From NCBI GenBank assembly GCA_024701455.1, contig JABXYP010000001.1, forward strand, positions 2,236,001 to 2,300,000: 64,000 nt of DNA, in the 5' to 3' direction. The stretch is from Bacillus sp. A301a_S52. Lineage in GTDB: Bacteria; Bacillota; Bacilli; Bacillales; Salisediminibacteriaceae. Position numbers and translations under genes: made by a program. This document shows, piece after piece, positions 53,048 to 62,553 of the stretch. How positions within the stretch are numbered: position 1 is the first letter of the stretch; each line of letters opens with the position of its first letter. The notes under the pieces are model-generated. The model saw nothing but the letters and a program-made list of their open reading frames with translations. It searched no databases and had not been told where the DNA came from.

Positions 53048-54128
53048 AGCTATCAGACCTTTTAGCATCAATAATTAATTGTAACAACTGGAGCCGCTGA
53101 AGGTCATTGACACTGCTTCTTGTGAAGGGAAACATCCAACCATTTGAATTTACACGATTGACGAAAACGAGATCTAGTTCAGGAATAATGTCAATGGACT
53201 GGCCATATCTCCCAACTGCTGAATACATCTGCAGGTCATGAAATGGAGACTCTGTCGCCACCCGCCAAAGATATCCGTAATCAAAAAGTGTATTGTTAGG
53301 TACACTAGCGTGGTTAGATGTGCTTTGTTCAATCCATTCTTTCGGGATGATCTGCTTCCCCTCCCACTCCCCTTCTTGTAAATACAACTGTCCAAAGCGG
53401 GCAAAGTCTCTCGCAGACATTCTAAACAAATAAGAAGGGTGCTGAGAGCGACGATTTTCATACTTATATTCTGTATGGCTAAGCTCAAAATCCTCCATAC
53501 CGATTGGCCTGGCAATTTGTTCATAGAAGTCCTCAAACAAATCACTGTCTGTTCCCTCGTTGTATATTGTGCCTAAAACATTGAAATCCCAATTATTATA
53601 GTAATAATAAGTTCCTGGCAAGTGCGCCCCACGAGTTGGCCTAGCTCTTCGCATTCCCCATGATTCTTCCCCTGCTGGTAAATAAACGCCTGAGGAGGAA
53701 CGTAATAAATCCGCTAAATAAGCGCTTTTCTCTATATCAGTGAGTGGTGTATGATCATTGATCCCAAAGTCTGAAAGGGTTTCTTCTAAGTGAAAGGTCC
53801 CTTTTTCCAACTCAATCCCAAACAAAGCACTTAAAAAACTTTTTCTCACGGAATGAGCATTAGTAGGTTCAGCAACCTCCCCCCATGAGAGGAGAACCTT
53901 CCCTTCGTAAATAACCATGACCGCAGTAGAATTTATTGACTCATAATAACGTCTCGCTTGTTCAAGCGCATCAAGATTCCAACCAGCTGCCTCAATATCC
54001 TCATGAAACTCCCAAGTCGTTTCTTTAGGCGTATCATTCGACAGATAAACGTAAATAAATAATATCATTAAACATATTAAGAAAATCATTAGTAACAGAC
54101 TAAGTTTATTAAACAACACAACCGACAT
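53046..54128 (-). CDS. Membrane-anchored serine hydrolase (beta-lactamase/PBP4* fold)
   Basis: The 360-residue protein has an N-terminal membrane helix (about 8-29) and an extracellular beta-lactamase-like domain with Ser93-x-x-Lys96 (SVRKSF), a YYNN motif near 176-179, and FARFGQLYLQEGEW typical of family members. Such enzymes include esterases and D-aminopeptidases; true beta-lactam hydrolysis is not implied. The substrate is unknown. No close partner. Confidence 0.85.
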   Translation of the reverse strand: MSVVLFNKLSLLLMIFLICLMILFIYVYLSNDTPKETTWEFHEDIEAAGWNLDALEQARRYYESINSTAVMVIYEGKVLLSWGEVAEPTNAHSVRKSFLSALFGIELEKGTFHLEETLSDFGINDHTPLTDIEKSAYLADLLRSSSGVYLPAGEESWGMRRARPTRGAHLPGTYYYYNNWDFNVLGTIYNEGTDSDLFEDFYEQIARPIGMEDFELSHTEYKYENRRSQHPSYLFRMSARDFARFGQLYLQEGEWEGKQIIPKEWIEQSTSNHASVPNNTLFDYGYLWRVATESPFHDLQMYSAVGRYGQSIDIIPELDLVFVNRVNSNGWMFPFTRSSVNDLQRLQLLQLIIDAKRSDS

Positions 54129-54565
54129 CCTTTAATAATCGAGCAATTTGGATTAAATATAACATGCTTTTACCTTCTAATACCATGTATTGAACATGTC
54201 GTCCTTTTTAACTAGAAAGAAATGGCTTTTGTCAATTGTGTGTAGCTTATTTTTACAACTTTCGTAGACGTCTTTACTGTTATGGATTAAACTATTAATG
54301 AGAACAGCTTCTGTGAGAAGGGCTGTGTATAGATTCTGCCCTCCTTCTCAACATGACAATAAACAAATTTCTTGCATCTATATATTAAAGGTTAAATGAT
54401 GCGTCATTCACGGTGGATGTTTAAAAGATGACAGTCAGCTTTATCCACTCTTCACTTCCTTGTAGCTGTCGTTTTTGACTAACTTTAAAATAAATGAGGT
54501 AAGTGTTGGAATATGTTTAAACGGAAGCTATTTCTTGTGTCATTAATTTAAATGAGGTGAACATT
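54129..54565. other. Gap with one strong stem-loop
   Basis: GAGAAGGGC (54315-54323) pairs with GCCCTCCTTCTC (54338-54349, one bulge). No T-run follows. No gene is seen in the 437 bp between the divergent hydrolase and ACT-protein genes. Confidence 0.45.
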
Positions 54566-54841
54566 ATGGAACAAAAACGTGCAGTGGTAAGTGTAGTAGG
54601 TAAAGATCAAGTCGGTATTATTGCTAAAGTAACAGCCATCCTTGCTGATAATCACATGAATGTGCTTGATATCAGCCAAACAATTTTACAAGATTTTTTC
54701 ACAATGATGATGTTAGTAGACGTCTCAGAAGCTGAAAATCTTGATAAATTACAATCCGAATTTGATCAAGCAAGCCATGAACTAGGTCTTAAAATCAACA
54801 TTCAATTAGAAGATATTTTTCAATCAATGCACCGTATTTAA
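54566..54841 (+). CDS. ACT domain protein (UPF0237)
   Basis: ATG 54566 has GAGGTGA upstream, which includes a GTG nine bases earlier. The 91-residue product is a single ACT domain: AVVSVVGKDQVGIIAKVTAIL, MNVLDISQTI, and a C-terminal LKINIQLEDIFQSMHRI. UPF0237 proteins are paired with UPF0210 proteins; the next gene 15 bp later is one. ACT domains bind amino acids or similar ligands, so this may be the sensor for its partner. The role is unproven. Confidence 0.92.
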   Translation: MEQKRAVVSVVGKDQVGIIAKVTAILADNHMNVLDISQTILQDFFTMMMLVDVSEAENLDKLQSEFDQASHELGLKINIQLEDIFQSMHRI

Positions 54842-54856
54842 AAGGAGAGACAGATA

Positions 54857-56218
54857 ATGAATATTGCTTTTGCTGAGATACAAGAAACCATTCGAATGGT
54901 GCAAATGGAAAGCCTTGATATTCGCACTGTCACAATGGGAATAAATTTAAAAGACTGTGTTGATCCTGATTTTGAAAAAATGGATCAGCGGGTGTATGAC
55001 AAAATTACACACTATGCCAAAAACTTGACATCTGTAGCAGCAGATGTAGAAAAAGAATACGGCATTCCCATTATTAACAAACGAATTTCTATTACCCCTA
55101 TTGCTGAACTTCTTGGTCATGCTACGAAAGACGAAGCTGTTCAACTAGCTAAAACACTTGATAAAGCAGCTCGCGTCCTCGGTGTTGATTTTATAGGTGG
55201 CTACTCTGCACTTGTACATAAAGCCATTAACAAAGGGGACCAAGTACTACTAGATGCACTTCCTGAAGCTTTGAGTCAAACTGAAAGAGTTTGTGGATCT
55301 GTCTCTGTTGCCACCACTCGAAGTGGGATTAACATGGAGGCTGTAAAACAAGTGGGACAGGTGATACAGAAAGCGTCGGAATTGACTAAGGACCAGAACG
55401 GTATAGCGTGCGCTAAACTTGTCGTTTTTTGTAACCCTGTAGAAGACAATCCGTTTATGGCTGGTGCCTTCCATGGTGTGGGCGAAGGAGAAGCCGTAAT
55501 TAATGTAGGCGTAAGTGGTCCTGGTGTTGTGTTAAATGCATTGAAACGCTATCCAGACGCCGATTTAGGTGGCGTCTCGGATGTTATTAAAAAAACAGCT
55601 TTTAAAATTACGAGGGCTGGTGAGTTAATAGGCCGAGTTGTAGCTGATCGTTTAAATTTACCGTTCGGTATTATGGATTTATCACTCGCCCCTACAAATG
55701 CTATGAATGATAGTGTTGCTGAAATTTTAGAAGAAATTGGCCTTGAACGTGTTGGTACACATGGTACGATCGCTGCATTAGCCCTTATGAACGACGCTGT
55801 GAAAAAAGGTGGTGCTATGGCTAGTTCTTATGTGGGAGGATTAAGCGGTGCCTTTATTCCAGTCAGTGAAGATAACGGCATGATTCGAGGAATTGAGGAT
55901 AAGTCATTAAGCCTCGATAAACTGGAAGCTATGACATGTGTATGCTCAGTAGGTTTAGATATGATTGCAGTCAGTGGGGACGCCTCACCAGCATCCCTTT
56001 CTGGTCTTATCGCCGATGAAATGGCAATAGGCATGATTAACAAAAAAACGACAGCAGTACGTGTCATTCCTGTTCCAGGAAAAGAAGAAGGAGATATGGT
56101 TGAATTCGGTGGTTTGTTAGGTAGAGCTCCTGTAATGGGCTTAAATCCATTTAGCTCGGAGAAGCTCATAGCTCGATCTGGCCGTATTCCAGCACCTCTA
56201 CAATCACTTATTAATTAA
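54857..56218 (+). CDS. UPF0210 (PFL-fold) protein
   Basis: The 453-residue protein matches UPF0210/DUF711: the start [27 protein letters not shown], glycine-rich [38 protein letters not shown] and the conserved [17 protein letters not shown]. Its fold is related to pyruvate formate-lyase, but no glycyl radical motif is evident. It is co-transcribed with the ACT protein. Function is unknown. Confidence 0.92.
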   Translation: MNIAFAEIQETIRMVQMESLDIRTVTMGINLKDCVDPDFEKMDQRVYDKITHYAKNLTSVAADVEKEYGIPIINKRISITPIAELLGHATKDEAVQLAKTLDKAARVLGVDFIGGYSALVHKAINKGDQVLLDALPEALSQTERVCGSVSVATTRSGINMEAVKQVGQVIQKASELTKDQNGIACAKLVVFCNPVEDNPFMAGAFHGVGEGEAVINVGVSGPGVVLNALKRYPDADLGGVSDVIKKTAFKITRAGELIGRVVADRLNLPFGIMDLSLAPTNAMNDSVAEILEEIGLERVGTHGTIAALALMNDAVKKGGAMASSYVGGLSGAFIPVSEDNGMIRGIEDKSLSLDKLEAMTCVCSVGLDMIAVSGDASPASLSGLIADEMAIGMINKKTTAVRVIPVPGKEEGDMVEFGGLLGRAPVMGLNPFSSEKLIARSGRIPAPLQSLIN

Positions 56219-56227
56219 GATTTTCCT

Positions 56228-56253
56228 AGGGCTGTAAGTGTCTATGCAGCCCT
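56228..56253 (+). terminator. Stem-loop after the UPF0210 gene
   Basis: AGGGCTG (56228-56234) pairs with CAGCCCT (56247-56253). The following bases are only moderately T-rich. Confidence 0.6.
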
Positions 56254-56261
56254 CTATTTAT

Positions 56262-56360
56262 GATTTATCACAGATCCTTCCAACTCAAAATAGAGAGGAA
56301 AAATAACGGACGCTAATGTCTTAATTAACTCAACTCCCACTGATAGAAGGTTCGTTTTAT
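56262..56360 (+). repeat. Copy D of the dispersed repeat (shortened)
   Basis: It runs GATTTATCACAGATCC to GAAGGTTCGTTTTAT. The CAACTCAAAATAGAGAGG block and TAACGGACGCTAATGTC block are present, but about 35 bp between them are missing relative to copy A. Confidence 0.75.
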
Positions 56361-56458
56361 GTCTACCTCTCCCCCTCGCGACATGACGATTCAATTAAAT
56401 CCTACTGTCGCCGTATTCAAACTTAAAGCCCATTTTATATAATTTTTGTTCGGCTATC

Positions 56459-56487
56459 TTGACAACTATAATGGAGTGTCGGATAAT
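56459..56487 (+). promoter_or_regulatory. Sigma-A promoter of proBA
   Basis: TTGACA (56459-56464), a 17-bp spacer, and GATAAT (56482-56487) form a near-consensus promoter. Transcription would start about 56494, 35 nt before the T-box. Confidence 0.8.
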
Positions 56488-56528
56488 ATAACAATATTTA
56501 AACTATTTTGTGATAATCTTATATGTAC

Positions 56529-56750
56529 TGCTTATAGATGAGATTAGTATGCAAGGCAGAGCTAGCAGAGACTGGAATCCATTGGCTGAAAGATTCCTTA
56601 GCTAACGCTTGTTGAACCTGTTCATCCTACTAAATATAAGCACGATTGACTTACGATACAAGTTTAAAGCGGACATGTATATGTCAACTAAGGTGGTACC
56701 GCGGATCATACTTCCGTCCTTTCATTTATGATAAGGACGGGAGTTTTTTT
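56529..56750 (+). promoter_or_regulatory. T-box leader of proBA, proline specifier
   Basis: Stem I closes between TGCTTATA (56529-56536) and TATAAGCA (56635-56642), with GATGA/TCATC inside. The specifier loop reads TTGAACCTGTTC, and the CCT at 56617-56619 is a proline codon. The T-box sequence AAGGTGGTACCGCGG is at 56690-56704. The terminator is CCGTCCTT (56714-56721) with AAGGACGG (56733-56740) and seven T residues. Uncharged tRNA-Pro would stabilise the antiterminator and switch on proBA. Confidence 0.92.
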
Positions 56751-56840
56751 GTAACAATTAATGTTTTTAAAGGGATTCCTTTTACGTATAAGCTTAAAAT
56801 TAGATAGTTGTTAAAGTATTATTTTAAGGAGGGAGTACAG

Positions 56841-57932
56841 TTGGCTCGAAAACGACTTGTAATTAAAATCGGCAGTAGTTCGTTAACAAATAAAGATGGT
56901 CAATTATCTTTAGACAATATTAACCATTATACGAGGATGATCGCTGAGTTAAAACGGTGCGAGCATGACATTATATTAATTTCCTCTGGCGCTGTGGCAG
57001 CAGGCTTCACGAAACTTGGTTATCCAGCCAGACCAGTTACAGTTGCAGGAAAACAAGCTGCAGCTGCTGTAGGTCAAAATTTATTAATGCAAGCCTATGC
57101 TGATTGTTTTTCAAAAGAACAACTCGTAGCAGCACAGCTCCTCCTTACAAGGCATGATTTTGTTGAAGAAGAGCAATATCGTAATGCTTTCAATACGCTT
57201 GATGAGCTTTTAAGACGACATGTTATTCCCATCATTAACGAAAATGATTCCATCGCTGTTGATGAATTAACATTTGGAGATAATGATATGTTATCTGCTC
57301 TGGTTAGTGGATTTGTTCACGCTGACCAACTCATTATTCTGACAGATATTGATGGTATTTATGATGCCAATCCAATGGAAAACCCTGACGCTAGAAAGTA
57401 TAAGCACTTAACTGGCGTCAGTGATAAATTGATGACAAGTGCCTCTGGTACCTCCTCTAAAGTTGGGACCGGCGGTATGAAGTCTAAACTCGAAGCTGCT
57501 AGAACTGCTCACATGATGGGTGTACCTGTTTTTATTGGTACTGCTGTAGAAGAGCACTCTTTAATTAAAATTATTAAAGGGAACGGCAACGGTACCTACC
57601 TTTATCCACATACACTAAAAATGATGAAAAATAAACAGCAATGGCTCGCTTTCCATTCACTCTCTTCAGGGAAAATCATCATTGATGACGGAGCGGAAAA
57701 GGCTGTGCTTAAGCGAGGTAAAAGTTTATTACCAGTGGGAATTAAAGAAGTAGAAGGTCACTTTTCATCTGGGGCTGTGGTAGACGTCTTTAATGAAAAT
57801 GGTCGACTGATTGGCCGAGGCAAGATCAATTATGACGCGGGGGATTTGTTAGAGATGCTCGGTTGTTCCGACAATACGGATGCAAAACATAGAGAAGCGA
57901 TTCACCGCAACCAATGGTTTTCAATTCTATAA
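56841..57932 (+). CDS. proB: Glutamate 5-kinase
   Basis: TTG 56841 follows AAGGAGGGAGTACAG; longer frames have no site. The 363-residue product has an amino acid kinase domain (RLVIKIGSSSLT, ISSGAVAAG, GDNDMLSALVSG, GTGGMKSKLEAA) and a C-terminal PUA domain. It phosphorylates glutamate for proline. Proline is also a compatible solute, and both the T-box and the ectoine genes nearby fit a salt-adapted organism. The gene ends 25 bp before proA. Confidence 0.94.
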   Translation: MARKRLVIKIGSSSLTNKDGQLSLDNINHYTRMIAELKRCEHDIILISSGAVAAGFTKLGYPARPVTVAGKQAAAAVGQNLLMQAYADCFSKEQLVAAQLLLTRHDFVEEEQYRNAFNTLDELLRRHVIPIINENDSIAVDELTFGDNDMLSALVSGFVHADQLIILTDIDGIYDANPMENPDARKYKHLTGVSDKLMTSASGTSSKVGTGGMKSKLEAARTAHMMGVPVFIGTAVEEHSLIKIIKGNGNGTYLYPHTLKMMKNKQQWLAFHSLSSGKIIIDDGAEKAVLKRGKSLLPVGIKEVEGHFSSGAVVDVFNENGRLIGRGKINYDAGDLLEMLGCSDNTDAKHREAIHRNQWFSIL

Positions 57933-57957
57933 ATTTAACATGGAGAGGAGCACAATC

Positions 57958-59202
57958 ATGAATGAAGTAGTTGAAAAAGCCGAAAAAGCGAGAGAAATAA
58001 CCTTTACCTTGGCAGGAATGGCGACTGAAAAAAAGAATGCAGCGTTACAAAAGATAGCAAATCGGCTATGGGAAAAACGACATCACATATTACAAAAAAA
58101 TTCTGAAGATGTGACAAACGCCAAGGAAAATGGTCAATCTTCTGCAATTATCGATCGTTTAACCTTAACAGAAAAAAGATTAGCAGGCATGGTAGACGCT
58201 ATTCGTTTATTAATGAAGTTAGAAGATCCAGTAGGGAATGTTCTTTCAGAAACAACGCGACCTAACGGATTACAAATTAAAAAGGTAGCTGTGCCACTAG
58301 GCGTGATTGCGATGATTTATGAAGCAAGACCGAATGTTACCATTGACGCTGCAGCGTTGTCTATTAAAACAGGTAACGCCATTTTACTAAGAGGGAGCAC
58401 CTCCACTATTCATTCAAATAAAGCGATAGTGTTAGTCATTCAAGAAGCGCTTGCAGAAGCCGGGCTTCCTGAAAAAACAGTGCAACTTATTGAAAACCCA
58501 GATAGAGCCGTATTATCCAGCCTTTATACGATGAAAAACTTAATCGATGTCCTCATTCCTCGTGGAGGTAAAAAGCTCATTGAAACGGTTGTAGAAAATG
58601 CTCGTATTCCTGTCTTAGAAACAGGGGCAGGAAATTGTCACGTGTATATTGATGAAAGTGCGGACAAGACAATGGCTGTTTCAATCGTTGTCAACGCAAA
58701 AACGCAACGACCTTCTGTCTGTAATGCGTGTGAAACAGTCCTTATTCATGAAAACTGGGCGAAGAAGCATCTCCCAGCCCTAGTTAAAGAATTAAAAACG
58801 AGTAATGTCACCTTACGGGGGGATCATGTCGCTCAACAATTAGCTCCAGAGATTGGTCAAGCAACAGAACAAGATTGGGCAGATGAATTCCTTGATTTAA
58901 CGTTAGCTGTTAAAATTGTACCGAACATTCATGAAGCCCTTGATCATATTGAGATTTATGGGACAAAGCACTCAGAAGCGATTATTTCCGAGACAAAAGA
59001 AAATGTAGCGCTCTTTTTCAATAAAATTGATGCTTCTACTGTTTATCATAACGCCTCTACGCGGTTTACAGACGGGTTTGAATTTGGTTTTGGTGCAGAA
59101 ATAGGAATTAGCACACAAAAGCTGCATGTACGGGGACCAATGGGACTTGAAGCTTTGACAACAACGAAATACCATGTATATGGTGAAGGACAAACAAAAT
59201 AA
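57958..59202 (+). CDS. proA: Gamma-glutamyl phosphate reductase
   Basis: ATG 57958 follows GAGAGGAG. The 414-residue protein has the aldehyde dehydrogenase fold, with catalytic Cys255 in RPSVCNACETVL, the NAD(P)-binding PLGVIAMIYEARPNVT segment and the conserved RFTDGFEFGFGAEIGIST near the end. It reduces glutamyl phosphate to the semialdehyde. Co-transcribed with proB under the T-box. No proC (proI) adjacent. Confidence 0.95.
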   Translation: MNEVVEKAEKAREITFTLAGMATEKKNAALQKIANRLWEKRHHILQKNSEDVTNAKENGQSSAIIDRLTLTEKRLAGMVDAIRLLMKLEDPVGNVLSETTRPNGLQIKKVAVPLGVIAMIYEARPNVTIDAAALSIKTGNAILLRGSTSTIHSNKAIVLVIQEALAEAGLPEKTVQLIENPDRAVLSSLYTMKNLIDVLIPRGGKKLIETVVENARIPVLETGAGNCHVYIDESADKTMAVSIVVNAKTQRPSVCNACETVLIHENWAKKHLPALVKELKTSNVTLRGDHVAQQLAPEIGQATEQDWADEFLDLTLAVKIVPNIHEALDHIEIYGTKHSEAIISETKENVALFFNKIDASTVYHNASTRFTDGFEFGFGAEIGISTQKLHVRGPMGLEALTTTKYHVYGEGQTK

Positions 59203-59217
59203 GACATTATAATAAAG

Positions 59218-59262
59218 CCATCCATCATTTTTACCGTCCATTATTATTTTGGATGGTTTTTT
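59218..59262 (+). terminator. Terminator of proBA
   Basis: CCATCCA (59218-59224) pairs with TGGATGG (59250-59256), followed by six T residues. The stem has a long 25-nt loop. Confidence 0.7.
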
Positions 59263-59540
59263 ATTTAGTTAGACATTAATCTCTTCACCTCCCCTATTCC
59301 CCATTAAAAAAACACTTTGGAAATTTACACCACAAATTTAAATGATAATACTTGCGATTAGTTGTTCATTTTCAAAGTAATAAACTATTTTTCGTATAGT
59401 ACCAATCACAGGGATATTTATGCGTCATTCACTTGATATACTTTTAATTGGGATTTATAGTTTTAATTTTAAATAAGTAATTGAATCGATTTGATAAATC
59501 ATGGTTGTATCGTTACCTTCGAACGATATGACTCATTTGC

Positions 59541-59675
59541 ATGACTGACCGACGCTTTCCGCGGGGCTCGTCTTCAACTCATTCTGCCTTTGCAAAGCTC
59601 AGTCAGAATGGATTTTCAGATGTCGATTCCTCCTACAGGAGTCGCCGTCTAAGCTCTGTCACTTTTTATCCACTT
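59541..59675 (+). repeat. Bacillaceae-type GC-rich intergenic repeat, copy 2
   Basis: It contains GACGCTTTCCGCGGGGCTCG, TCTTCAACTCATTCTGCC, TTTGCAAAGCTCAGTC and TCCTCCTACAGGAGTCGCCG, and ends TTTTATCCACTTATT. The CTTTCCGCGG and CTCCTACAGGAGTCGCCG blocks are typical of a repeat common between Bacillaceae genes. The rest of the 561-bp gap (59263-59823) holds only AT-rich sequence and the typA promoter. Confidence 0.75.
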
Positions 59676-59761
59676 ATTCGTGTTATTTCATTAAAAATAT
59701 CTTTATAAAATCGACTCAATTAGTAAAATAATCATAATAACATACAATTTTAATGAAGTGG

Positions 59762-59789
59762 TTGCTTTTTTATGATACTATAGTATAGT
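59762..59789 (+). promoter_or_regulatory. Likely typA promoter
   Basis: TTGCTT (59762-59767), a 16-bp spacer and TATAGT (59784-59789) precede the start by about 35 bp. Confidence 0.5.
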
Positions 59790-59823
59790 TGAACAATTTT
59801 AAGTTAGACAGGAGCGTTTTATA

Positions 59824-61671
59824 ATGACTATACGGTCAGACATAAGAAATATTGCAATTATCGCCCACGTAGACCATGGAAAAACAACACTCGTTGATGA
59901 ACTGTTAAAACAATCAGGAACTTTCAGAGAAAATGAACAAGTGAATGAACGAGCCATGGACAATAATGATATTGAAAAGGAACGAGGTATCACTATTTTA
60001 GCGAAAAACACCGCCGTTGATTATGAAGGTGTTCGCGTTAATATTCTTGATACCCCTGGCCACGCAGACTTCGGTGGTGAGGTAGAACGGATTTTAAAAA
60101 TGGTGGACGGTGTTTTATTAGTCGTAGATGCATTTGAAGGCTGTATGCCGCAAACACGATTCGTCCTTAAAAAAGCGTTGGAACAAAAATTAACACCTGT
60201 TCTTGTCGTAAACAAGATTGACCGTCCGATGGCCCGTCCAGAAGAAGTTGTAGATGAAGTCCTTGACCTCTTTATAGAATTAGGAGCGGATGAAGAACAA
60301 TTAGAGTTCCCTGTCGTGTATGCCTCTGCTATTAATGGCACAGCTAGCGCTGATTCTGATCCTACCAAACAAGACGATAATATGCGCGTACTCTTTAACA
60401 CGGTGATCGAAACAGTCCCTGCACCTATTGATAACTCACAAGAACCGTTCCAATTCCAGGTGACGATGCTTGATTATAATGACTACCTAGGAAGAATTGG
60501 TGTTGGTCGTGTATTTAGAGGAACCATTCGAAAAGGTGATCAAGCCTCCCTTGTGAAACGTGATGGTTCAATCAAAACGTTCAGAATATCAAAACTTTTC
60601 GGATTTCTTGGATTAAAACGACTTGAAATTGATGAAGCAAAAGCAGGCGATTTAATTGCCATTGCTGGTATTGAAGATATTATGGTCGGCGAAACTATCT
60701 GTCCATCTGACAATCCTGACCCAATGGAACTTGTACGTATTGATGAACCTACCTTGCAAATGACGTTCCTTGTAAACAATAGTCCCTTTGCAGGTCGTGA
60801 AGGTGATCATGTCACAAGTCGTAAGATCGAAGCTCGGTTATTAACACAAGTTGAAACGGATGTAAGTCTCAGAGTGGAAAATACAAGCTCTCCAGACATT
60901 TGGACCGTATCAGGTCGTGGTGAACTTCACCTCTCCATCCTCATCGAAAACTTACGACGAGAAGGCTATGAACTACAAGTGTCCAAGCCTGAAGTTATTA
61001 TTCGTGAGGTAGATGGTAAGCCATGTGAACCATTTGAAAACGCTCAAGTGGACGTACCTGAAGAATATACAGGTGCGGTAATGGAATCTCTTGGAGAACG
61101 TAAAGCCGAGCTATTAAATATGGTGAATAAAGGTGACGGTCAAGTAAGAATGGATTTCTTAGTGCCATCAAGAGGCTTGATTGGTTATACGACTGAATTT
61201 ATGGCTCAAACAAAAGGTTATGGTATTCTAAATCATACATTTGACAGCTATCAGCCTGTAGCGCAAGGCTATGTGGGCGGACGGCGTCAAGGTGTTCTAG
61301 TTTCAATGGAAAATGGTAAAGCGACGCCTTATGGCATGCTCCAAGTAGAAGATCGCGGTATCCTTTTTGTTGAAGCTGGCACTGAAATTTATGAAGGTAT
61401 GATTGTCGGTGAGCATAATCGAGATAATGACCTGACTGTTAACATTACAAAAATGAAACAACAGACGAATATTCGGTCTGCAACGAAAGAACAGACGGTT
61501 ACCATGAAAAAACCACGTCTTTTAACGCTAGAAGAAGCGTTAGAATTTTTAAACGAAGACGAATATTGTGAAGTCACCCCTCACTCTATTCGGTTACGTA
61601 AAAAAATTCTTGATAAAAGTATGCGTGAACGTGAAGAGAAAAGAAAGAAACTTTCTGCTAAAAACAATTAA
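59824..61671 (+). CDS. typA: Ribosome-associated GTPase TypA/BipA
   Basis: The 615-residue translational GTPase has G1 IAHVDHGKTTLVDEL (about 12-26), G2 ERGITI, G3 DTPGHADFGGEV, G4 NKIDRP, then EF-G-like domains and the BipA-specific C-terminal domain (LEEALEFLNEDEYCEVTP). It binds the 70S ribosome and assists 50S assembly or translation under stress and low temperature. AGGAGCG precedes the ATG. Monocistronic. Confidence 0.96.
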   Translation: MTIRSDIRNIAIIAHVDHGKTTLVDELLKQSGTFRENEQVNERAMDNNDIEKERGITILAKNTAVDYEGVRVNILDTPGHADFGGEVERILKMVDGVLLVVDAFEGCMPQTRFVLKKALEQKLTPVLVVNKIDRPMARPEEVVDEVLDLFIELGADEEQLEFPVVYASAINGTASADSDPTKQDDNMRVLFNTVIETVPAPIDNSQEPFQFQVTMLDYNDYLGRIGVGRVFRGTIRKGDQASLVKRDGSIKTFRISKLFGFLGLKRLEIDEAKAGDLIAIAGIEDIMVGETICPSDNPDPMELVRIDEPTLQMTFLVNNSPFAGREGDHVTSRKIEARLLTQVETDVSLRVENTSSPDIWTVSGRGELHLSILIENLRREGYELQVSKPEVIIREVDGKPCEPFENAQVDVPEEYTGAVMESLGERKAELLNMVNKGDGQVRMDFLVPSRGLIGYTTEFMAQTKGYGILNHTFDSYQPVAQGYVGGRRQGVLVSMENGKATPYGMLQVEDRGILFVEAGTEIYEGMIVGEHNRDNDLTVNITKMKQQTNIRSATKEQTVTMKKPRLLTLEEALEFLNEDEYCEVTPHSIRLRKKILDKSMREREEKRKKLSAKNN

Positions 61672-61695
61672 TATGCTCTAAATGTACGCCTTAGA

Positions 61696-61729
61696 AGAGA
61701 TCTCACTGGACACAGCGAGGTCTCTTTTC
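61696..61729 (+). terminator. Terminator of typA
   Basis: AGAGATCTC (61696-61704) pairs with GAGGTCTCT (61717-61725, one G-T pair), followed by TTTTCT. Confidence 0.7.
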
Positions 61730-61881
61730 TATATGCTTCTAATATCGTCAATTTACAAAAAACCTACATTCAAATCTGCTGTAATTCTAACAATACAAGA
61801 GCAATAAATAAGCTGAACGGTCTGAGGAGCACTAAGCTATACAGACACACATATATACGTATTCATCGAGATTAACCATGT

Positions 61882-61910
61882 TTGATAATTTAACACGAAC
61901 TACCTATCAT
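61882..61910 (+). promoter_or_regulatory. Probable ect operon promoter
   Basis: TTGATA (61882-61887), a 17-bp spacer and TATCAT (61905-61910) resemble a sigma-A promoter about 80 bp before ectA. The 5' leader contains an inverted repeat at 61942-61962. No regulator gene (such as ectR) lies nearby. Confidence 0.5.
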
Positions 61911-61941
61911 TAATAATGTTGACTGGTTGAGATGAAACGTG

Positions 61942-61962
61942 TTGAGTGGAACAACAACTCAA
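61942..61962 (+). promoter_or_regulatory. Inverted repeat in the ectA leader
   Basis: TTGAGT (61942-61947) pairs with ACTCAA (61957-61962). It could be an operator or a small leader hairpin. The role in osmotic control is conjecture. Confidence 0.35.
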
Positions 61963-61992
61963 TACAATTTAAAACAAAGGTGGAATGTCACG

Positions 61993-62502
61993 ATGGGCAA
62001 AAGCACAACGGCAGTACTTGAAACATTTTCGTTAGAGCAGCCAACTAAAGAAGATGGGCAGGCTATGTGGGCATTAGCCAAAAACACCACTCTCGATTTG
62101 AACTCAGCTTATAAGTACATTATGATGGCCGAGTACTTCTCTGAGACGTGTGTGGTTGCTAAAGAACGAGGTGAAGTCGTTGGTTTCATCACAGGTTTTA
62201 TTCAACCTGAACACCAAGACGTGATTTTTATCTGGCAGGTTGGTGTGGATTCATCTCAACGCGGAAAAGGGGTTGCCTCAAAAATGTTAAATGACTTACT
62301 TGAGCGTAAAGCATGTAAAAATGTTCGTTACGTTGAGGCGACAATCACTGAAGAGAACAAAGCCTCTCAGTCTTTATTTAAACGACTGGCACGAGATCAC
62401 GATACAGCTTATGAAGTGAAAGAATGCTTTCCGGAAGAGATATTTCCCGAAGAAGGCCAAAAAGCTGAATATACGTATCGTATTGGACCTTTTTCCAAGT
62501 AA
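61993..62502 (+). CDS. ectA: L-2,4-diaminobutyrate acetyltransferase
   Basis: ATG 61993 follows AAGGTGGAATGTCACG; an earlier frame start at 61939 has no site. The 169-residue GNAT-fold protein has VVGFITGFIQP, FIWQVGVDSSQRGKGVASKML (acetyl-CoA loop) and TITEENKASQSLFKRLA, all typical of EctA. It acetylates diaminobutyrate to N-gamma-acetyldiaminobutyrate, the second step of ectoine synthesis. First gene of ectABC. Confidence 0.95.
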   Translation: MGKSTTAVLETFSLEQPTKEDGQAMWALAKNTTLDLNSAYKYIMMAEYFSETCVVAKERGEVVGFITGFIQPEHQDVIFIWQVGVDSSQRGKGVASKMLNDLLERKACKNVRYVEATITEENKASQSLFKRLARDHDTAYEVKECFPEEIFPEEGQKAEYTYRIGPFSK

Positions 62503-62553
62503 ATGATCTGGCTAAACAAGTATGAATAAAAAAGACGGAGGGATTTGACGATT

